From: Rugalucina vietnamica
Taxonomy: Eukaryota; Mollusca; Bivalvia; Lucinida; Lucinidae
Direction: 5' to 3'
DNA length: 64,000 bases
Assembly (NCBI GenBank): GCA_964017185.1
Contig: OZ024877.1
Coordinates: 4,876,006 to 4,940,005, forward strand
A model generated the notes under the pieces. The model made no database searches. It was not told where the DNA came from and worked only from the letters and a program-made list of their open reading frames with translations. Below are positions 1-11,918 of this stretch, piece after piece. Numbering within the stretch: the stretch's first letter is position 1; each line of letters opens with the position of its first letter. Both the position numbers and the translations under genes were made by a program.

Positions 1-18
1 GTAGAATAATTGTACTTA

Positions 19-245
19 ACTCATTTACGCCTACCGCCCCTTTTATGGGACATAGGCAAACATCATAGCCCCAGATGTGACGCCGCAGAACGTCCCATCT
101 GGGGCTATTCTGTTTGCTTAGAAAAATTTCATCGAAAAATTAGATAAAATTTTAAATTCGCTCCTGAAGCCCCTAAAAATGAAAGTGGGCTCACCCAATT
201 GATAAAAATAAGAAGACCAATTCGTCAAATATGGGTTATTGTGAA
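19..245 (+). repeat. Dispersed foldback repeat, copy 1
   Basis: About 225 bp that recurs, inverted and diverged, at 63715-63924. Both copies contain a short palindrome in which AGCCCCAGATG is followed by CATCTGGGGCT around a CpG-rich loop. No coding frame is seen. It is most likely a MITE-like dispersed repeat. The family name is unknown. Confidence 0.6.
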
Positions 246-390
246 AATCGTTTAAGCATTTTTTCTTTGTAATTCTCTGTGTCATGCGCGGATCCAGAAA
301 ATTTTCTCAGAGGAGGTCCAAATTTAGAAGGGGTCTGACGGAAAATTCCAACATGGCAAAAATTAATAATCTGGCAATTCCGGGGCGGGG

Positions 391-424
391 AGGGGGGGGG
401 GGGTCCGGACCCCCCCCCCCCCCC
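391..424. repeat. G-run/C-run inverted repeat
   Basis: Twelve G, the 6-bp palindrome TCCGGA, then fifteen C. The tract could form a perfect hairpin, and with the GGGGCGGGG just before it a G-rich structured strand. Such tracts are also prone to assembly error. No function is assigned. Confidence 0.7.
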
Positions 425-606
425 ATGGATCCGCCCATGTATGGTTAGGTTATGAGAGAACTATAAGGTTTGATAAGTTTGATGAAGGTTTTTCAGAATA
501 CATAGAGCCAGGCAGTGATTCAATGAATAGGTTCGCATGGAACAACGACAGCAACAATGTAATTTTCCTGTGTGTTGCTAACCGTAGTAGTGTTTCCATT
601 ATACAG

Positions 607-751
607 GTACATTTCGGCTTCGGCTTGGCATAGATCGGTTCTGTGGCACTGTGGAGATGTATCACAACCATGAGTGGGGAACAATATGCAACAACGATTT
701 GTTTTATAGGGTGAACAATGCTGAAGTGATGTGTCGCTCTTTAGGACTAAG
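607..751 (+). CDS. SRCR/EGF transmembrane receptor, exon a (first half of SRCR domain)
   Basis: First visible exon of a cell-surface receptor whose 5' part lies outside the window. The acceptor AG is at 605-606 and the donor GTAAGC follows base 751. The frame reads into a classic scavenger receptor cysteine-rich domain, with FCGTVEMYHNHEWGTIC, then AEVMCRSLGL. Group A/B SRCR domains usually bind polyanions or other ligands outside the cell. The exon ends two bases into a codon, which matches the start of the next exon at 1040. No signal peptide is visible; it should be upstream. Six exons (607-751, 1040-1215, 8839-9063, 9253-9408, 11136-11220, 11511-11631) join in consistent phase. The exons were built by reading splice sites by eye. 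Confidence 0.85.
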
Positions 752-1039
752 GTAAGCATGATTTTCTTGGCAATTTTTACCAATAATCCTACATGGGATA
801 CGGCTCATAATAATTCATGTGTCTTATATACACGTAGTTTATAAGATATTTCACACGTAAAATAACATCATATATAATAGTCTATATCAGATATCTTATA
901 TACCTGAATTAAGATAAGATATCTTATATATCATAAATATCTTGTAAACAATTTTAAATCTTAAACGTGAATATTATCGATAATACCTGAATACTGCCTT
1001 ATAGATCCTTCAAACTTTGTTCTTGTGTCTTAATTTCAG

Positions 1040-1215
1040 TGGGGGTACAATTTGGAACAGGAAAAATTCCAGCCATGTGAATGACACAATGCCAATATGG
1101 ATGAACAATGTACAGTGTATGGGGTCAGAGTTCTCCATCACATATTGCTCTTATGACGTAACTACAAAATGTACCCATGCAGACGATATGGCCATTTGGT
1201 GTTCGCCTCCCTTAG
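1040..1215 (+). CDS. SRCR/EGF receptor, exon b (second half of SRCR domain)
   Basis: The acceptor TTTCAG precedes base 1040 and the donor GTAAGG follows base 1215. The frame gives GGTIWNRKN, then MPIWMNNVQCMGSEF, ITYCSYD, CTHADDMAIWC. This is the usual C-terminal half of an SRCR domain, where the cysteine after the conserved W-V-x-C and the final WC pair form disulfides. Together exons a and b make one SRCR domain of about 105 residues. The exon ends in phase 1, as do the next two junctions. Confidence 0.85.
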
Positions 1216-1667
1216 GTAAGGATATACTAAATAACTTGAAGAGTTCAGAACACTATTCCTTTTCAGACAAATACTTAATATTTAAATTCGTAAATGTGAT
1301 GCGACATCTGCATGCTTTGTTTTTAACCCAATCACGGTTAATCACTTTGCTTCCTTCTTTAATTGCACGTTATTTATAAGCGACAGTTCCAAGGCGGAGC
1401 TGCTGCCATGGTTCACATTTATCCAAATCATTCCAGTAATGAGGCTTGACATGTTTTATGCCGTATGACTGTATGACTGTATGACCGCCCTAGTATCATT
1501 TTGTTGCTTTGCATTTTATTTGTTCTGTCCAAACTAGCACTGTGGTCGCCTCACTTCAATAGCTGCTCACCCTGCTTTCCGTTATATATATTATACGTTG
1601 GTTCCTATGATTTATATTTCATAACATGATTTTCCTTATTGCTTATCAATTGTGTATATAAGAGCTA

Positions 1668-1910
1668 CTGAAAAAGCTGAGAGTGAGATTATGGCCATGT
1701 TAAAATCGGTTTAAGCTCGCCAGCAATTTTATATTACTGATTGTTCTAAGGCGATACATCTGTTGTGGTCCTAATTCCTGTATGTTTTGGTGTTGATTTT
1801 TGTGCTGTTTGCAGCTTATGTACGTTTTTATATATTTAGTTTAGATCGGGTAACTGAGTGGCCGCCTATTTAGAAATAGCTGCTCACCCGGCTTTCAACT
1901 TTAAACTCGG
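1668..1910 (+). repeat. Dispersed repeat family R1, copy a (partial)
   Basis: Diverged copy of a repeat also at 2125-2910 (+), 18345-18610 (-), 43180-43410 (+), 58385-58990 (-) and 59468-59840 (-), with fragments at 12106-12190 and 62745-62840. A recognisable piece is the phrase AACTGAGTGGCC followed by TAGCTGCTCA. It lies in the receptor intron. It is non-coding and probably a non-autonomous transposon or SINE-like repeat. Confidence 0.7.
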
Positions 1911-2124
1911 AGATATTAAAACAACTAATGTTTTTCATCATCCAGTGAAAGCTAAAATCTGAATTTCAATACATTTTATATTATCAATCAAGTATCAGAT
2001 TTTTTAATGCACGTAATTTTGGAACAGCTAATGATCGCGCTTAACACCATGACGATACGCGATCGACGTCACGCCGACAAGCGTAAACAAACAATGTCAC
2101 TGGCTGGTTTTGTCGTCGCCCCGC

Positions 2125-2910
2125 CCATAGGCGTGGCCTCTAGATCAGGTGACTTAATGTTTGGGAAAGATACACCGGGGTCCAACTGGTGTTTTTCTTT
2201 TGCTCCGGAGTTAGTAGGTGGATCTCCATCGTCGGGCAGCTTACTCAGTCTGTGAGTCCTGGTGTTTGATTCATCAGGATGTTTATCATGATTTATTTGT
2301 TTGTTCTTGATGATTCATTGACTAGTTAGAGATTCACCACGAGGACCGAATAACTAACTAAATGTTATGAACCACTGCAGAAGCTGAGGGTGAGGTTATG
2401 GCCATGTAAAACCGGTTTAAGCCCGCCAGTAACTTTGTGTTACTGATCGTTCCAAGTCGATACTTCTGTGGTGGTTCTTTTTGTTTTATGTCTTGGTGTT
2501 TAAAAAATTTTTTGTGCTGTTGGCGCCTTATGTATGTTTTCATATTTTTAGTTAAGTTAAGGTAACTGAGTGGCCATCTATTGGGAAAATAGCTGCTCAT
2601 TCGGCTTACGATATGTTTCATGGTATAAGTGCCTGACTGTTGGTTTGGTTTTTTCCCACCTCGGTTTTTGGAGTGGGAATCTTTTTCTGATTGCGCCTTT
2701 TCCTGATCTTTGCCTACTTGTACCTTTTTTTATCAGGCCGATTGCAATAAAAATGTAAATACTGAGCAAAAGCTTCTCACTCGGCTCACAACATTTTCCA
2801 TTAGTATAAGTACCTTACTGTCAATTTGATTTTCTCCCACCTCCGGTTTTGGAGTGGGAATTTCTAATTGTGCCATTTCCTGATCATTGCCTATGTTGAC
2901 TTTTTTATTT
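2125..2910 (+). repeat. Dispersed repeat family R1, copy b (longest; 3' part duplicated)
   Basis: The longest plus-strand copy of R1. It matches, inverted, the copies at 58385-58990 and 59468-59840, including the segment TCCATCGTCGGGCAGCTTAC near 2228. The 3' section (about 2570-2760), with TTTTTGGAGTGGGAATC, is repeated in diverged form at 2765-2900. Short open frames here are shadows in the repeat. It lies in the receptor intron. Confidence 0.7.
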
Positions 2911-4640
2911 TATGCTGCTGTTTTGTAAAATCAGTCATATGGTTAGTAAAAGCCGTGCAAACGTTTCTAATAGCCTCTACTGGATAGCAGCGGCGTACGA
3001 GCATATTATTTTCTGGAGGGTAGCCATTAGCCGTAGTATTGACCTCTCCATATGTTTTCAGTATTCTGTCAATCATTTGACGTAATAAGGCTCCTAAGGG
3101 ATTTCTGAAGGTGCATTTTCATTTCTGTTTCTATACACGATATTGAATTCCCTTTCTTGGGTCTCACACTTCGAGGCTAGACTAGGCTAGTGTTTGTTTT
3201 GTCGGCCATTTTTTGTCACTTTCACTTCGATAAATAAATCTATTTTCTTCACGCTAACAAGATCAGTACATACGATGCTTATGATAAAATTAAACTGGAG
3301 ATGTATTTAACTAGGGTTGCTTAGTTTCAAATGTTTTTAGGACGAACTCTCTCGTTGACCTATTTATCGGTTTATATCGGAAAACGATGGATATGAAATT
3401 ATACTGTTTCCAATACAGTGTTCTCTTTCACGTCCGCTGTACATAGATGATTGACATGCGGTATCACGAATTACCGGACCGACACTGTCCGAAACGAACC
3501 GATACTGACGATAATATCAAAGCTACAAAGCTAATCATGGGTCACCACATAGTAGCATGTGAAGAATTTTATGTACACAACAATATTGTGATTTACTTAG
3601 AACGCAAGAAAGCCGTACCCGAACCGGATTTCTTGCAGTACGGATTTATGATACATCACACGACGCCACAAAAAATGTATTTATATTGATCGAACTCTTA
3701 AAATGCAACCGTTTGTAATTTCAAGTGGTGACAAAATATCTAAATTGCAGTAGTACAAAAGTTCACAAAAGTTATATCAGATTTTAAGAAAAAAATGGGG
3801 AATTCGGAATTTTTTTTATCCATTTCTTTTCTGTTTCAACTATGTGACTTTTTTAAGTTTTGAAAGTATGTTCACAGAAAACGTCAACTTGAACTGTAAC
3901 ATGTCTACAGACATGACAGACATGTATTATTTCACATTTTTTTGTCACGGAAAATAGAGTATATCTAGGTGAATGCCCGAGATATTTTGCCAGTGTTATT
4001 TACAAAACAAACAGCTAAGGCAAAGTCTGATCACACTACCCCTAACCAAGCCTCATGGATGAAGATTTATGGGGTTTCAGTTTAACCTCACATTTAAGAT
4101 TATACCATTTGCATCACGTGCTAGCAGATTTTGGCTTATGTCACACAACCTTAGATTTAAATTATATTTATAGCACAGGTTTATAAAATTCGAACCATAC
4201 TAGATTCACACTGTCCTTCCATTATTGCTTGATCATGTGATATTTAGTATTATTCTGGTTGGCTCTAGCAAAATCAAACTTTCATCATGTATTTAAAATC
4301 TTTGTTTGGAGACTCGAGAATCTAATCAGGTTAGGCACAAGCACGCTATATAGTGTACAACTTTGGGTCACTCAGACAGCAAGAATACATGTTTGAAATT
4401 TTGAATAAAACTTCCTTTGCTGATGGAATTTTACATATGTTTGTTTGTTTCTATTAAGTTTTAAATGTCAAGTCAACAATTTTTTCAGACGTGGTGATGA
4501 AACCGTGATTTTTCAGACGTGGTGATGAAACCATTCACGGTTTAACGCAGTATCTGTTTTATTTGGTATCAAAATGCACTATACGTTACTAAAGGAATCA
4601 TTCTTCTTCACAATCTCAAATATATTGTAAACTTCCAAAT
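2911..4640. other. Intronic DNA without recognised gene
   Basis: AT-rich intron sequence of the SRCR/EGF receptor. An 80-codon open frame at 3447-3689 (+) starts with ATG but has no recognisable domain, no splice context and no repeat in the window, so it is not called as a gene. Confidence 0.5.
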
Positions 4641-4796
4641 TTCTATGAACCCCTCATATAGCATGTTACTAAGAACATGCTATAATTTTCTTGTCGCTTA
4701 TTGTATGGGTCTGCATAGATAGTGTAGTCTAAAGTTGTGCCTGAATCTGAATCTGAATCTGAATAGTTTACTGGTGACACGCCAAATGACATTATT

Positions 4797-6494
4797 TCAC
4801 CAGGGGGTTCGGATGGGGGAGAAATTAGTCCCTTGAACGCACGAGTGAAGCGAACTTGGACACACAATCATCTGACATTTCAGCAGTAGAAAACAGAGAG
4901 TCAGGGAGGTCATTCCAGTCCCTGATAGTCTGGGGAAAAAACTACATTTATAGGCCTCTATACTAGCGGATGGAAGCTGAAATGCCTTGGAGTGGCTATT
5001 TCTACAACGCCTAGTCTTTGGGATAAGGTCATCTGTAGGTATTTTGGCTTTACCCTTCAGACCTTTGTATAGTAATATAAGTCGATTATCCGTCCGCCTT
5101 TTCTTGAGAGATTCCCATTTGAGTTGTTCAAGAATGCCAGTCATACTACCTTCCTCGAAAGTATAATTCCTAGTTACAAATCTAGCGGCACGATTCTGTA
5201 CCTTCTCCAATTCCTCCTGGAGGCATTTCGTATGAGGATCCCAAACAGAACTTCCATATTCCAGGACTGGGTGCACCAGTCCTTTACAAGCTGCTTCTTT
5301 AGCATCTTGGGGGCAAGAAAATAAGTTTCTCCTCAAGAATCCAAGTGTTCTGTTGGCTTTAGTACAGATATTATTTATATGGGTATTCCACTTGAGGTCA
5401 TTTGTAATTGTTACACCAAGATATTTAATGCTATCAACATTTTCCAATACCGTTCCCTCGAGGGTGTACGAGGCCTCAATTTTATTTATCCGCTTATTTG
5501 TCAGCTGCATCATGTTGCATTTGACAGGTTGAAATCTCATGCCCCATTTTCGGGCCCAGCTCCCTAAAAGGTCAATGTCTTTCTGTAGTTTCAGTGTATC
5601 TTCTACTGTTCTAATTTCACGGTAACAAACACAGTCATCAGCAAAAAGCCTGATTTGAGAGTCAGTGCCAACGGGTATGTCATTTATGTACAAGGAGAAC
5701 AACAATGGACCGAGAACGGTGCCCTGAGGGACACCAGACACAACAGGGACCCAGTCAGATTTAACACCATTAACTACTACCCTTTGCTGCCTGAAGCACA
5801 AAAAAGCATTTATCCATTCCAATGTCTTTCCACATATACCATAACTAAACAATTTGCTTTTAAGAAGTTCATGTGGAGGGGTGTCAAAAGCTTTTTCAAA
5901 GTCCAAAATAAAAGTGTCAACCTGACCCTTTTTGTCCAATATTTTTGCCCAATCATTTATTACTGTAATCAACTGAGTTTCACAAGTATGCCATTTCCTG
6001 AATGCATGCTGTTTGTCCGACAAAAGATTATACTGGTCAAGATGATCCATGATATTTGAGCAGACAATATGTTCTAGAAGTTTGCAAGGAATACAAGTCA
6101 AAGAAACCGGGCGGTAATTACAAGCAAAGGACCTGTCACCTTTCTTGAAAAGTGGACAAATATTAGCAAGTGACCATTCCTTGGGGATTTCACCCGTATT
6201 GATTGACTGCTGGAAGAGATGTGCAAATACAGGTCCTAATTCTTTTGGCAATTCTTTTAGGACTCTAGGAGTGAGTTCATCAGGTCCTAAGGCTTTAGAT
6301 GGGTTCAGACCTTTAAGGAGTTTTGTTACTCCTTCCTTTGTAACAACAATTTCATCCATGAATGGGGCCGACCTATCCAGAAGTGGGACTTGGGTGTGTA
6401 CCGTTTTGGTGAATACATCTGTGAACTGTCCATTAAATTCTTCTGCTTTTTCGAAATCTGATTGAGCAATACCACTTCCATTTTTCTTTTTCAA
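4797..6494 (-). pseudogene. LINE reverse transcriptase region
   Basis: A 565-codon frame of reverse transcriptase. Visible motifs are the NPSKALGPDEL opening, NYRPVSLT, LDFEKAFD (RT motif A with its aspartates), GVPQGTVLGPLLF (motif B), and FADDCVCYR (motif C, FADD). The thumb and C-terminal region continue to about YEYGSSVWDPHT, as in CR1/Jockey-type elements. Its start overlaps the end of the endonuclease frame at 6433-6494 in another frame, so a one-base indel in an A-rich run near 6480 separates two parts of what is one ORF2 in intact relatives. It would copy LINE RNA at the nicked target if intact; here it is broken. Confidence 0.85.
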
Positions 6495-7320
6495 AGGGGG
6501 ATATGCCTTGGGTATCTTTCCTCTGACTATTGATATACCTATAAAAGTCCCTGGGATTAGCCTTAACGTCCCCTACCAAGTTATTGACATAAAGGTCATG
6601 CTGCTTCCTTATATCAGCTTTGATTTTCCGTCTTAAGTTTTCAAATTTAGATCTGATTTTTGCACTTCCAGTTTTCTTAGCTTTTGCATGAGTTATATTT
6701 TTCCTGCGAATTTTCCTCCTTATCTCAGGAGTTATCCATGGGACAGAAGAGACAGAGCGACTTGTTTTTGATGGGATATGCTTATCTGCCGAGTCCTGAA
6801 TGAAAGATGTAATAAGATTGAAATTTTCCTGAACCGAACGGGTGTCCGAGTAGCCATTGAAATACTTTTCCTTTGCAAATTTTAATGTTTCTGCCCTCAT
6901 AGATTCATAATCACCTTTCTGGTACCGATACACCTTCCTCCGAGGTTTCTTAATGGGGGGAATAACAATATCCAGCGTTCCAGAAACAATATCATGATCA
7001 CTGAGACAATCTGGGGAGTGAATATCTACAAACTGATTGGGAAGAGATGTGATAATCAAGTCCAAAGTATTTCTTTCTCTGGTAGGGAAGTGGACTAATT
7101 GATCAAATCCATGATCATTAATAATGTCAACCAAAATTTGACCTTCAATCCTACTCAATGGTGACCCACATTTATTGTGTCTGTCCGGCCAAACAATATC
7201 TCCAAAGTTGAAATCCCCTAGAACATGAACTGAGGGGGGGGGGTTATTTCCTTTATGTTTATCCCTAATTTTGTTAAGCTGCTCTCTGAACAAAGTATCA
7301 AATTTCTGTAGGTCTTCCAA
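6433..7320 (-). pseudogene. LINE endonuclease C-terminal region
   Basis: A frame of 295 codons whose apparent first codon is TTG, so no real start is present. It carries the second half of an apurinic-like (EEP) endonuclease: VLGDFNFGDIVW (the GDFN motif), RNTLDLIITS, and LSDHDIVSG (the catalytic SDH motif). A basic linker toward the reverse transcriptase follows. The N-terminal third of the domain is missing through 5' truncation at about 7323. It continues into the RT frame only after a frameshift. Confidence 0.8.
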
Positions 7321-7323
7321 AGA

Positions 7324-8838
7324 TTATATATAACACGGTATCTCAATTGTCTGCCTGAATCCAGCAAATACACTATTAATTATTACTTCATTTCATGCCT
7401 GTTATGATCCTGCGTGTAAATTTTGAATCTTTGAATTGTGGAATTTGTACAATTCAAATACCTCTTTTTATGGCATATGAGTGCTTTTTACCGTGTTTTT
7501 GGTATTGTTTTTACACGGGCAGAGACCTATAATTATCGTTCCCATAGACTCCCATTGTAATTTGTCCCCAAACTCATTCATATGCTTCACAACGCATAGT
7601 GAAACAGACGAGAGAACGCCACTGGCCGTGTACAAGTGCGGCAAAAAAATAGGGTGTTTGCCAGCATCCAAGGATGGTGTTTTCCGCTGTTAAAGGGAAA
7701 CATTACTATTTAATTCCCGCATATGATTTTCATGAAACTTCCTATGCTTCAAGATAATTGTATCCTTGGACTAAAATCGAAATAAAAGGTAGGAGTCACC
7801 GGCCTCGTTTCCATGGTATCAGAACTTTTACGATGTTTCTCGTGCATTTCAGAAAACCGCACTCGTAGCGGACATGTGTTTTAATATACATGTTATCACT
7901 GCAAAAACAACTTAAACACACGATGAGTGTTATTTTCTTACATTTTGATACTGTTTCCTCTAAAACTGAGGAGATTACATGCAAAATTAACTTTCCCGCC
8001 ATCTTTTCAAACCTGGAAAAAGTACGTATTTTTGCGATATCTCCTAAACTACGCATATGATTTTGATTAAATTACACTAACAAATAGGAAACGTGGTGAA
8101 AATTCAAATAAAAAGTGGGGGTCACCGGATTGCGTTGGAAGATATAGAGAAAAAACGTTCAATATTCCCGCCTTTTTAGTTTTAACGCCAAACGTTGCAC
8201 TGACGTCGCGTATATTTATGCGACGTCATCAACAGCGAAATAAACGTTTTCACATATAATTAACCTTATACACGAATTTGGGTTTATCAATTGCCACAAA
8301 ACTTCCTTTAAAATAAAAATGAACAATATGTATACACGCATCAGGACTTAATTATGCAGAAACAAAAAGAATAAGATTCTACAGCTTGCAACGTCATTGA
8401 GAAATCAAAACAAAACGACGTTAAAAACTACGCGTAACATGCACATGCTAAACGCCGACGTTGCGCAAACAGTGTGCTCATAAACAATAGTAATGTTTAC
8501 CCTTAAGGGACACTCCAAAATCGCTCAACAATGAAAAAATATTTATTAAAAATTACTAGATCCGCAATTTGGCCATCGTATGGCAAACAGCAGCTGATTA
8601 ACTCACACAATATTGCAAACGTGACAAAGACTGTTGATAGATACACTGTACGCATTTATGACCACTTGTAGGTGGCGTTACATCTTAAATTTACCGCGGT
8701 AGATCTGCCCACACTTTGGGCCCATCGCTGGCAACGTTACAATTACAGGTCTCTGTCCACACCGGAACAGACTATTAATGAGACGATCGTGAAGTATACA
8801 ATTCGGTCAGAAATATCATGCTTTTGCTATTTTGCTAG
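7324..8838. other. Intronic DNA, no gene seen
   Basis: Remainder of the receptor intron. Two overlapping open frames of 67-70 codons on opposite strands near 7468-7693 and one of 86 codons at 7796-8056 show no domain. The sequence is AT-rich with no clear repeat. Confidence 0.5.
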
Positions 8839-9063
8839 GCTGTAGAGAGTGTATGCATATGCTATCCTGTGACCAAGCAACAAATGTGTGTACCTGTGAG
8901 CGGGGCTGGACAGGTGAATTGTGTGACCAGGACATCAACGAATGCTCAGATCCAACAAACTACTACTGCCCTCTGAACACGACCTGCAGAAATACAAATG
9001 GATCATACTTTTGTTTACGAACAGAAGTAGAAGTCAAAGTGGAAGTCAAAACGCTTGACAAAG
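8839..9063 (+). CDS. SRCR/EGF receptor, exon c (two EGF-like domains)
   Basis: Acceptor TTGCTAG before 8839, donor GTAAAG after 9063; both ends are phase 1. It encodes a short EGF module (CRECMHMLSCDQ, then VCTCERGWTGELC) followed by a calcium-binding-type EGF (DINECSDPTNYYCPLN, then CRNTNGSYFCL). The DINEC start and the N-x-x-G-S-Y-F-C pattern are the EGF_CA signature. After the last cysteine is a short acidic/basic stalk (TEVEVKVEVKT). The module pair sits between the SRCR domain and the membrane. Confidence 0.88.
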
Positions 9064-9252
9064 GTAAAGGCATACTAGATGTGATTTTATTTTTTACCTG
9101 TTGTAGAACCTACGCGTGGCTCCTTTTTTACCACGCCGAATCCCATTTTACCTTATTTGGTCAATTTTCCATAGTGGGTTTAAGACCCTGTTAAATAAAA
9201 CCTTGTAAGTAATCTGAAACATATTTTTTACATTATATTTCTTTCTCGCCAG

Positions 9253-9408
9253 AGCTTGTACCACTAATTCTGGTTGCATGTACCACGGGGCTTACCATTA
9301 TATGTCTGGTGGTCACTCTCATTATTCGACACAGAATGTGGACGCGTAAAGAAATTCAGTACAAGCAATTTGGACAAGCACCTACTGATGAGGCGGCCGA
9401 GAACGACG
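9253..9408 (+). CDS. SRCR/EGF receptor, exon d (transmembrane segment)
   Basis: Acceptor CGCCAG before 9253, donor GTGAGT after 9408. The frame begins with a strongly hydrophobic stretch (PLILVACTTGLTIICLVVTL) of about 22 residues, then a basic stop-transfer RHRMWTRK, then a polar tail. This fixes a type I topology: SRCR and EGF domains outside, tail in the cytoplasm. Phase 1 at both ends. Confidence 0.85.
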
Positions 9409-11135
9409 GTGAGTTAAAACGAGAACTTATCCATATTCTACTTGATTGTTGTTGCGTTTGTTTCCTTGTATTTCTGGAGTTCTATCGCACATTTATAAAT
9501 TAGATATAATGACGTTGTATGAGATATTTTGTCGAGTGCGAATGCACATAAAATGTGGGCATATGAGTGGTATGGATGTAGACTGGATTTTCCCTCGGTT
9601 AGAAAATGAATCTTTCACAAACGCATCATATTATTAACCGACAATCAAGAAGTAAGACCAAACGTTTTTATAGAATTAATGAACATCGCTAATGGCAAAA
9701 TATTTTGATATGCACAATCATTATACACAGATGATATTAGGGTAAGTATATTTGCATTCTAAGAAATTACATGTAAAATGGTAAAAGTAGACAACGATCA
9801 CTGTCACTGTCACAAATGTTATGACGTCGCGTCATATGTTCAGGCACAATTTGCGATTTTTCACGTTCTTAGTGCTTGAATGTCAACATTTTTTGAAGTA
9901 GTGGTATGCAAAATACATCAAAATAAAGATCTTTAAACCAGCCTTTAGACCATGTGCAAGTTTGATATGTCTTGTTACCTATTGCTGAATACACCGCCAA
10001 TGAATGATCAAAAAACGCTAAAAACGTCATGTCAGACGTTACAAAATTAACCGTTATTTTCGACGAAAATAATTATAAAATCGCAATCTTCAGTATTTTT
10101 GCACCGAAACGACACACATTTGCAGTGACTTAGTTGATAGAACGACCGACAAAAGCTGAAGTCAGAAGACGAAATATTACAGATACAACTGTATCTTGTT
10201 CGGGAGGTCCGAAAATGTCAGGTTCAGTGTTAAAAGTTATAGGTAGTGTGTTGTTTGTATTATAAAAATACCACAGACATAGTAAATTACTAAACTTTTA
10301 TATGGACGTTTAGTTCCGTAAATGCGCATTTACGCTGTATAGAAATAAATTCGATTCAGAAATTGGAAATAATTAAAGCATAAAATTTTCCGGATCTTAA
10401 AAAAAATGTAACACTTCCGATTTTCGTTTGTTCCGTATCATAATTTTCATATCAGAATACATCTTTTTAAGTTTTGGTTTGCATGACGTTAAATTCCTTT
10501 ACCAATCTTTCATGTGATATTTGTAACATGATTCTGCGTTCACTAACAACATAACTGTGTTGATTTTCCGTGATCTTAAAAAATGTAACATTTTGACGTT
10601 TTAGGCGATTTTACGTTACGTTACGTTATGTTCACAGGGCCAGCCCGCCTATTTGAACAAAGCATCTAGCGAGGTGTTTACTCACAGTCTGGCATAAACA
10701 TACGTGGCTGGTATTGCTATACTGACGCGTACTTTAATGCTCGTAGCTGTCGCTACAAATTGCAATTAAAGCACATGTGAAAACATGCATTAAACCGCAC
10801 TGTAGCCGCGATACTATGATACCGGTTTCATTTTTTTTTCATGTAACGTTATTGTGCACGAACATCTGACGCGACGTCTATATTAATGAGTATTTTGATA
10901 AGAAATGGGAAGCACCTGGTCAAATCAGAACCAAACTCCTACATTCCAAACTAAGAAGGAAAATAATTGAAATCCTAAACTTGTCGGATTTCATAAAGCA
11001 CTGAATGTAAACAAGTTACTTTCTAAACTATTTATCAACTAATTCTCAACTACAGCTGTAGACGCCAATTTGAAAACATAACATGCAGTACTCTGGAATT
11101 CTTAAGGATTTTACCCAAGTCCTTTTTCTCCTCAG
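9409..11135. other. Receptor intron, no gene seen
   Basis: AT-rich intron between the transmembrane exon and the first tail exon. Only short shadow frames; no repeats beyond low-complexity runs are recognised. Confidence 0.5.
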
Positions 11136-11220
11136 ACAATGTTGGATCGTCTGGTATCGATGCGCAACAGACTAACACTGAGCCAAGGAGAGTTGGTATG
11201 GCAGGCCCGATGCTAAGAGT
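11136..11220 (+). CDS. SRCR/EGF receptor, exon e (cytoplasmic tail)
   Basis: An 85-bp exon, too short to show as an open frame. The acceptor follows a pyrimidine tract ending CTCCTCAG, and the donor GTAAGG starts at 11221. It enters in phase 1 and leaves in phase 2, which is what the final exon needs. It encodes a polar stretch (DNVGSSGIDAQQTNTEP) without a known motif. The alternative of skipping this exon would put the last exon out of frame after five codons. Confidence 0.65.
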
Positions 11221-11510
11221 GTAAGGCAAATAACCTTTTTTGTCAGAATTGTTTGATACAAATGAACTCGTAAGAACCAATTCGTTTGTAAAAAAAAACC
11301 AAAAAAAAAAACAACATATAACTATGCTCTCGAACTGACGGTTGTTGCTTTGCGATAGTAAAATCAATTTCATGCTTGTTTCTCTTTTATCTTTGCGTTG
11401 CTGGGTGTAAGCTTAGAACCATTATGATTGATTATATTAGATATTGTGAGGGGCAGTGTCCTTAGTTCGACATAACGTGAATCTCGCCGTTTTTATTTTT
11501 GACATTACAG

Positions 11511-11631
11511 ACAGGCACGTGAGATGACCGGAAGTCTAGTGACCACTGAGACAGGTTACGGAGAGGCTCCGAACAATACAATAGATGGGGGCAACATAAA
11601 CAGTCATACACAAGTCAAACAAATACATTAG
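11511..11631 (+). CDS. SRCR/EGF receptor, last exon (C-terminus)
   Basis: Acceptor GACATTACAG before 11511. With the phase supplied by exon e the frame runs 40 codons (QAREMTGSLVTTETGYGEAP and on) to TAG at 11629-11631. ETGYGEAP is the only tyrosine in the visible tail after the membrane anchor region. It has no ITAM or other clear signalling motif. Confidence 0.65.
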
Positions 11632-11837
11632 AAAGCAGGGATGGGGTGCATTTATTCGATGCTCTACAAGTGCTCAAAGAGTCGACGTTGCTTTCTCTAT
11701 GAATATGAATCAAAACAGAGACAAACATTGCTTTGTCTTGATAAAACTTTATTACGATGAACAATTTTCATGTTTATAAAGAGGACTTACTAAACAGACA
11801 CACGTAATCTTTACCTCTGTACTACTTGCCTTCAAGG

Positions 11838-11843
11838 AATAAA
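11838..11843 (+). terminator. Candidate poly(A) signal AATAAA for the receptor gene
   Basis: AATAAA about 207 bp after the receptor stop codon; the first good hexamer downstream. No cleavage site can be placed. Confidence 0.45.
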
Positions 11844-11876
11844 CTCACGAAATGTGGGATTTACAACCAGATTCTT

Positions 11877-11879
<3 letters not shown>

Positions 11880-11915
<36 letters not shown>
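11880..11915. repeat. (TC)n microsatellite
   Basis: About 18 perfect dinucleotide units. Confidence 0.95.

Positions 11916-11918
<3 letters not shown>

Larger units (their letters stand above)
4738..7323 (-). mobile_element. Non-LTR retrotransposon (CR1/Jockey-like), 5'-truncated and frameshifted
   Basis: Minus-strand LINE inside receptor intron 2. It keeps the C-terminal part of an EEP endonuclease, the linker, and a full reverse transcriptase with its C-terminal region. The two parts are in different frames. The 3' end, at the left, carries a short microsatellite with unit GATTCA (about 4738-4765), the kind of tail typical of CR1/L2 elements. The 5' end stops near 7323, where the frame meets TAA and the first part of the endonuclease is missing. 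It is a dead copy, antisense to the receptor. Confidence 0.85.

Noticed and set aside
2007..2255. 82-codon plus-strand frame as a gene
   Set aside because: It runs into the R1 repeat, whose other copies do not keep the frame.
4797..7320. An active LINE
   Set aside because: The endonuclease is truncated and in another frame from the RT; the element cannot make a full ORF2 protein.
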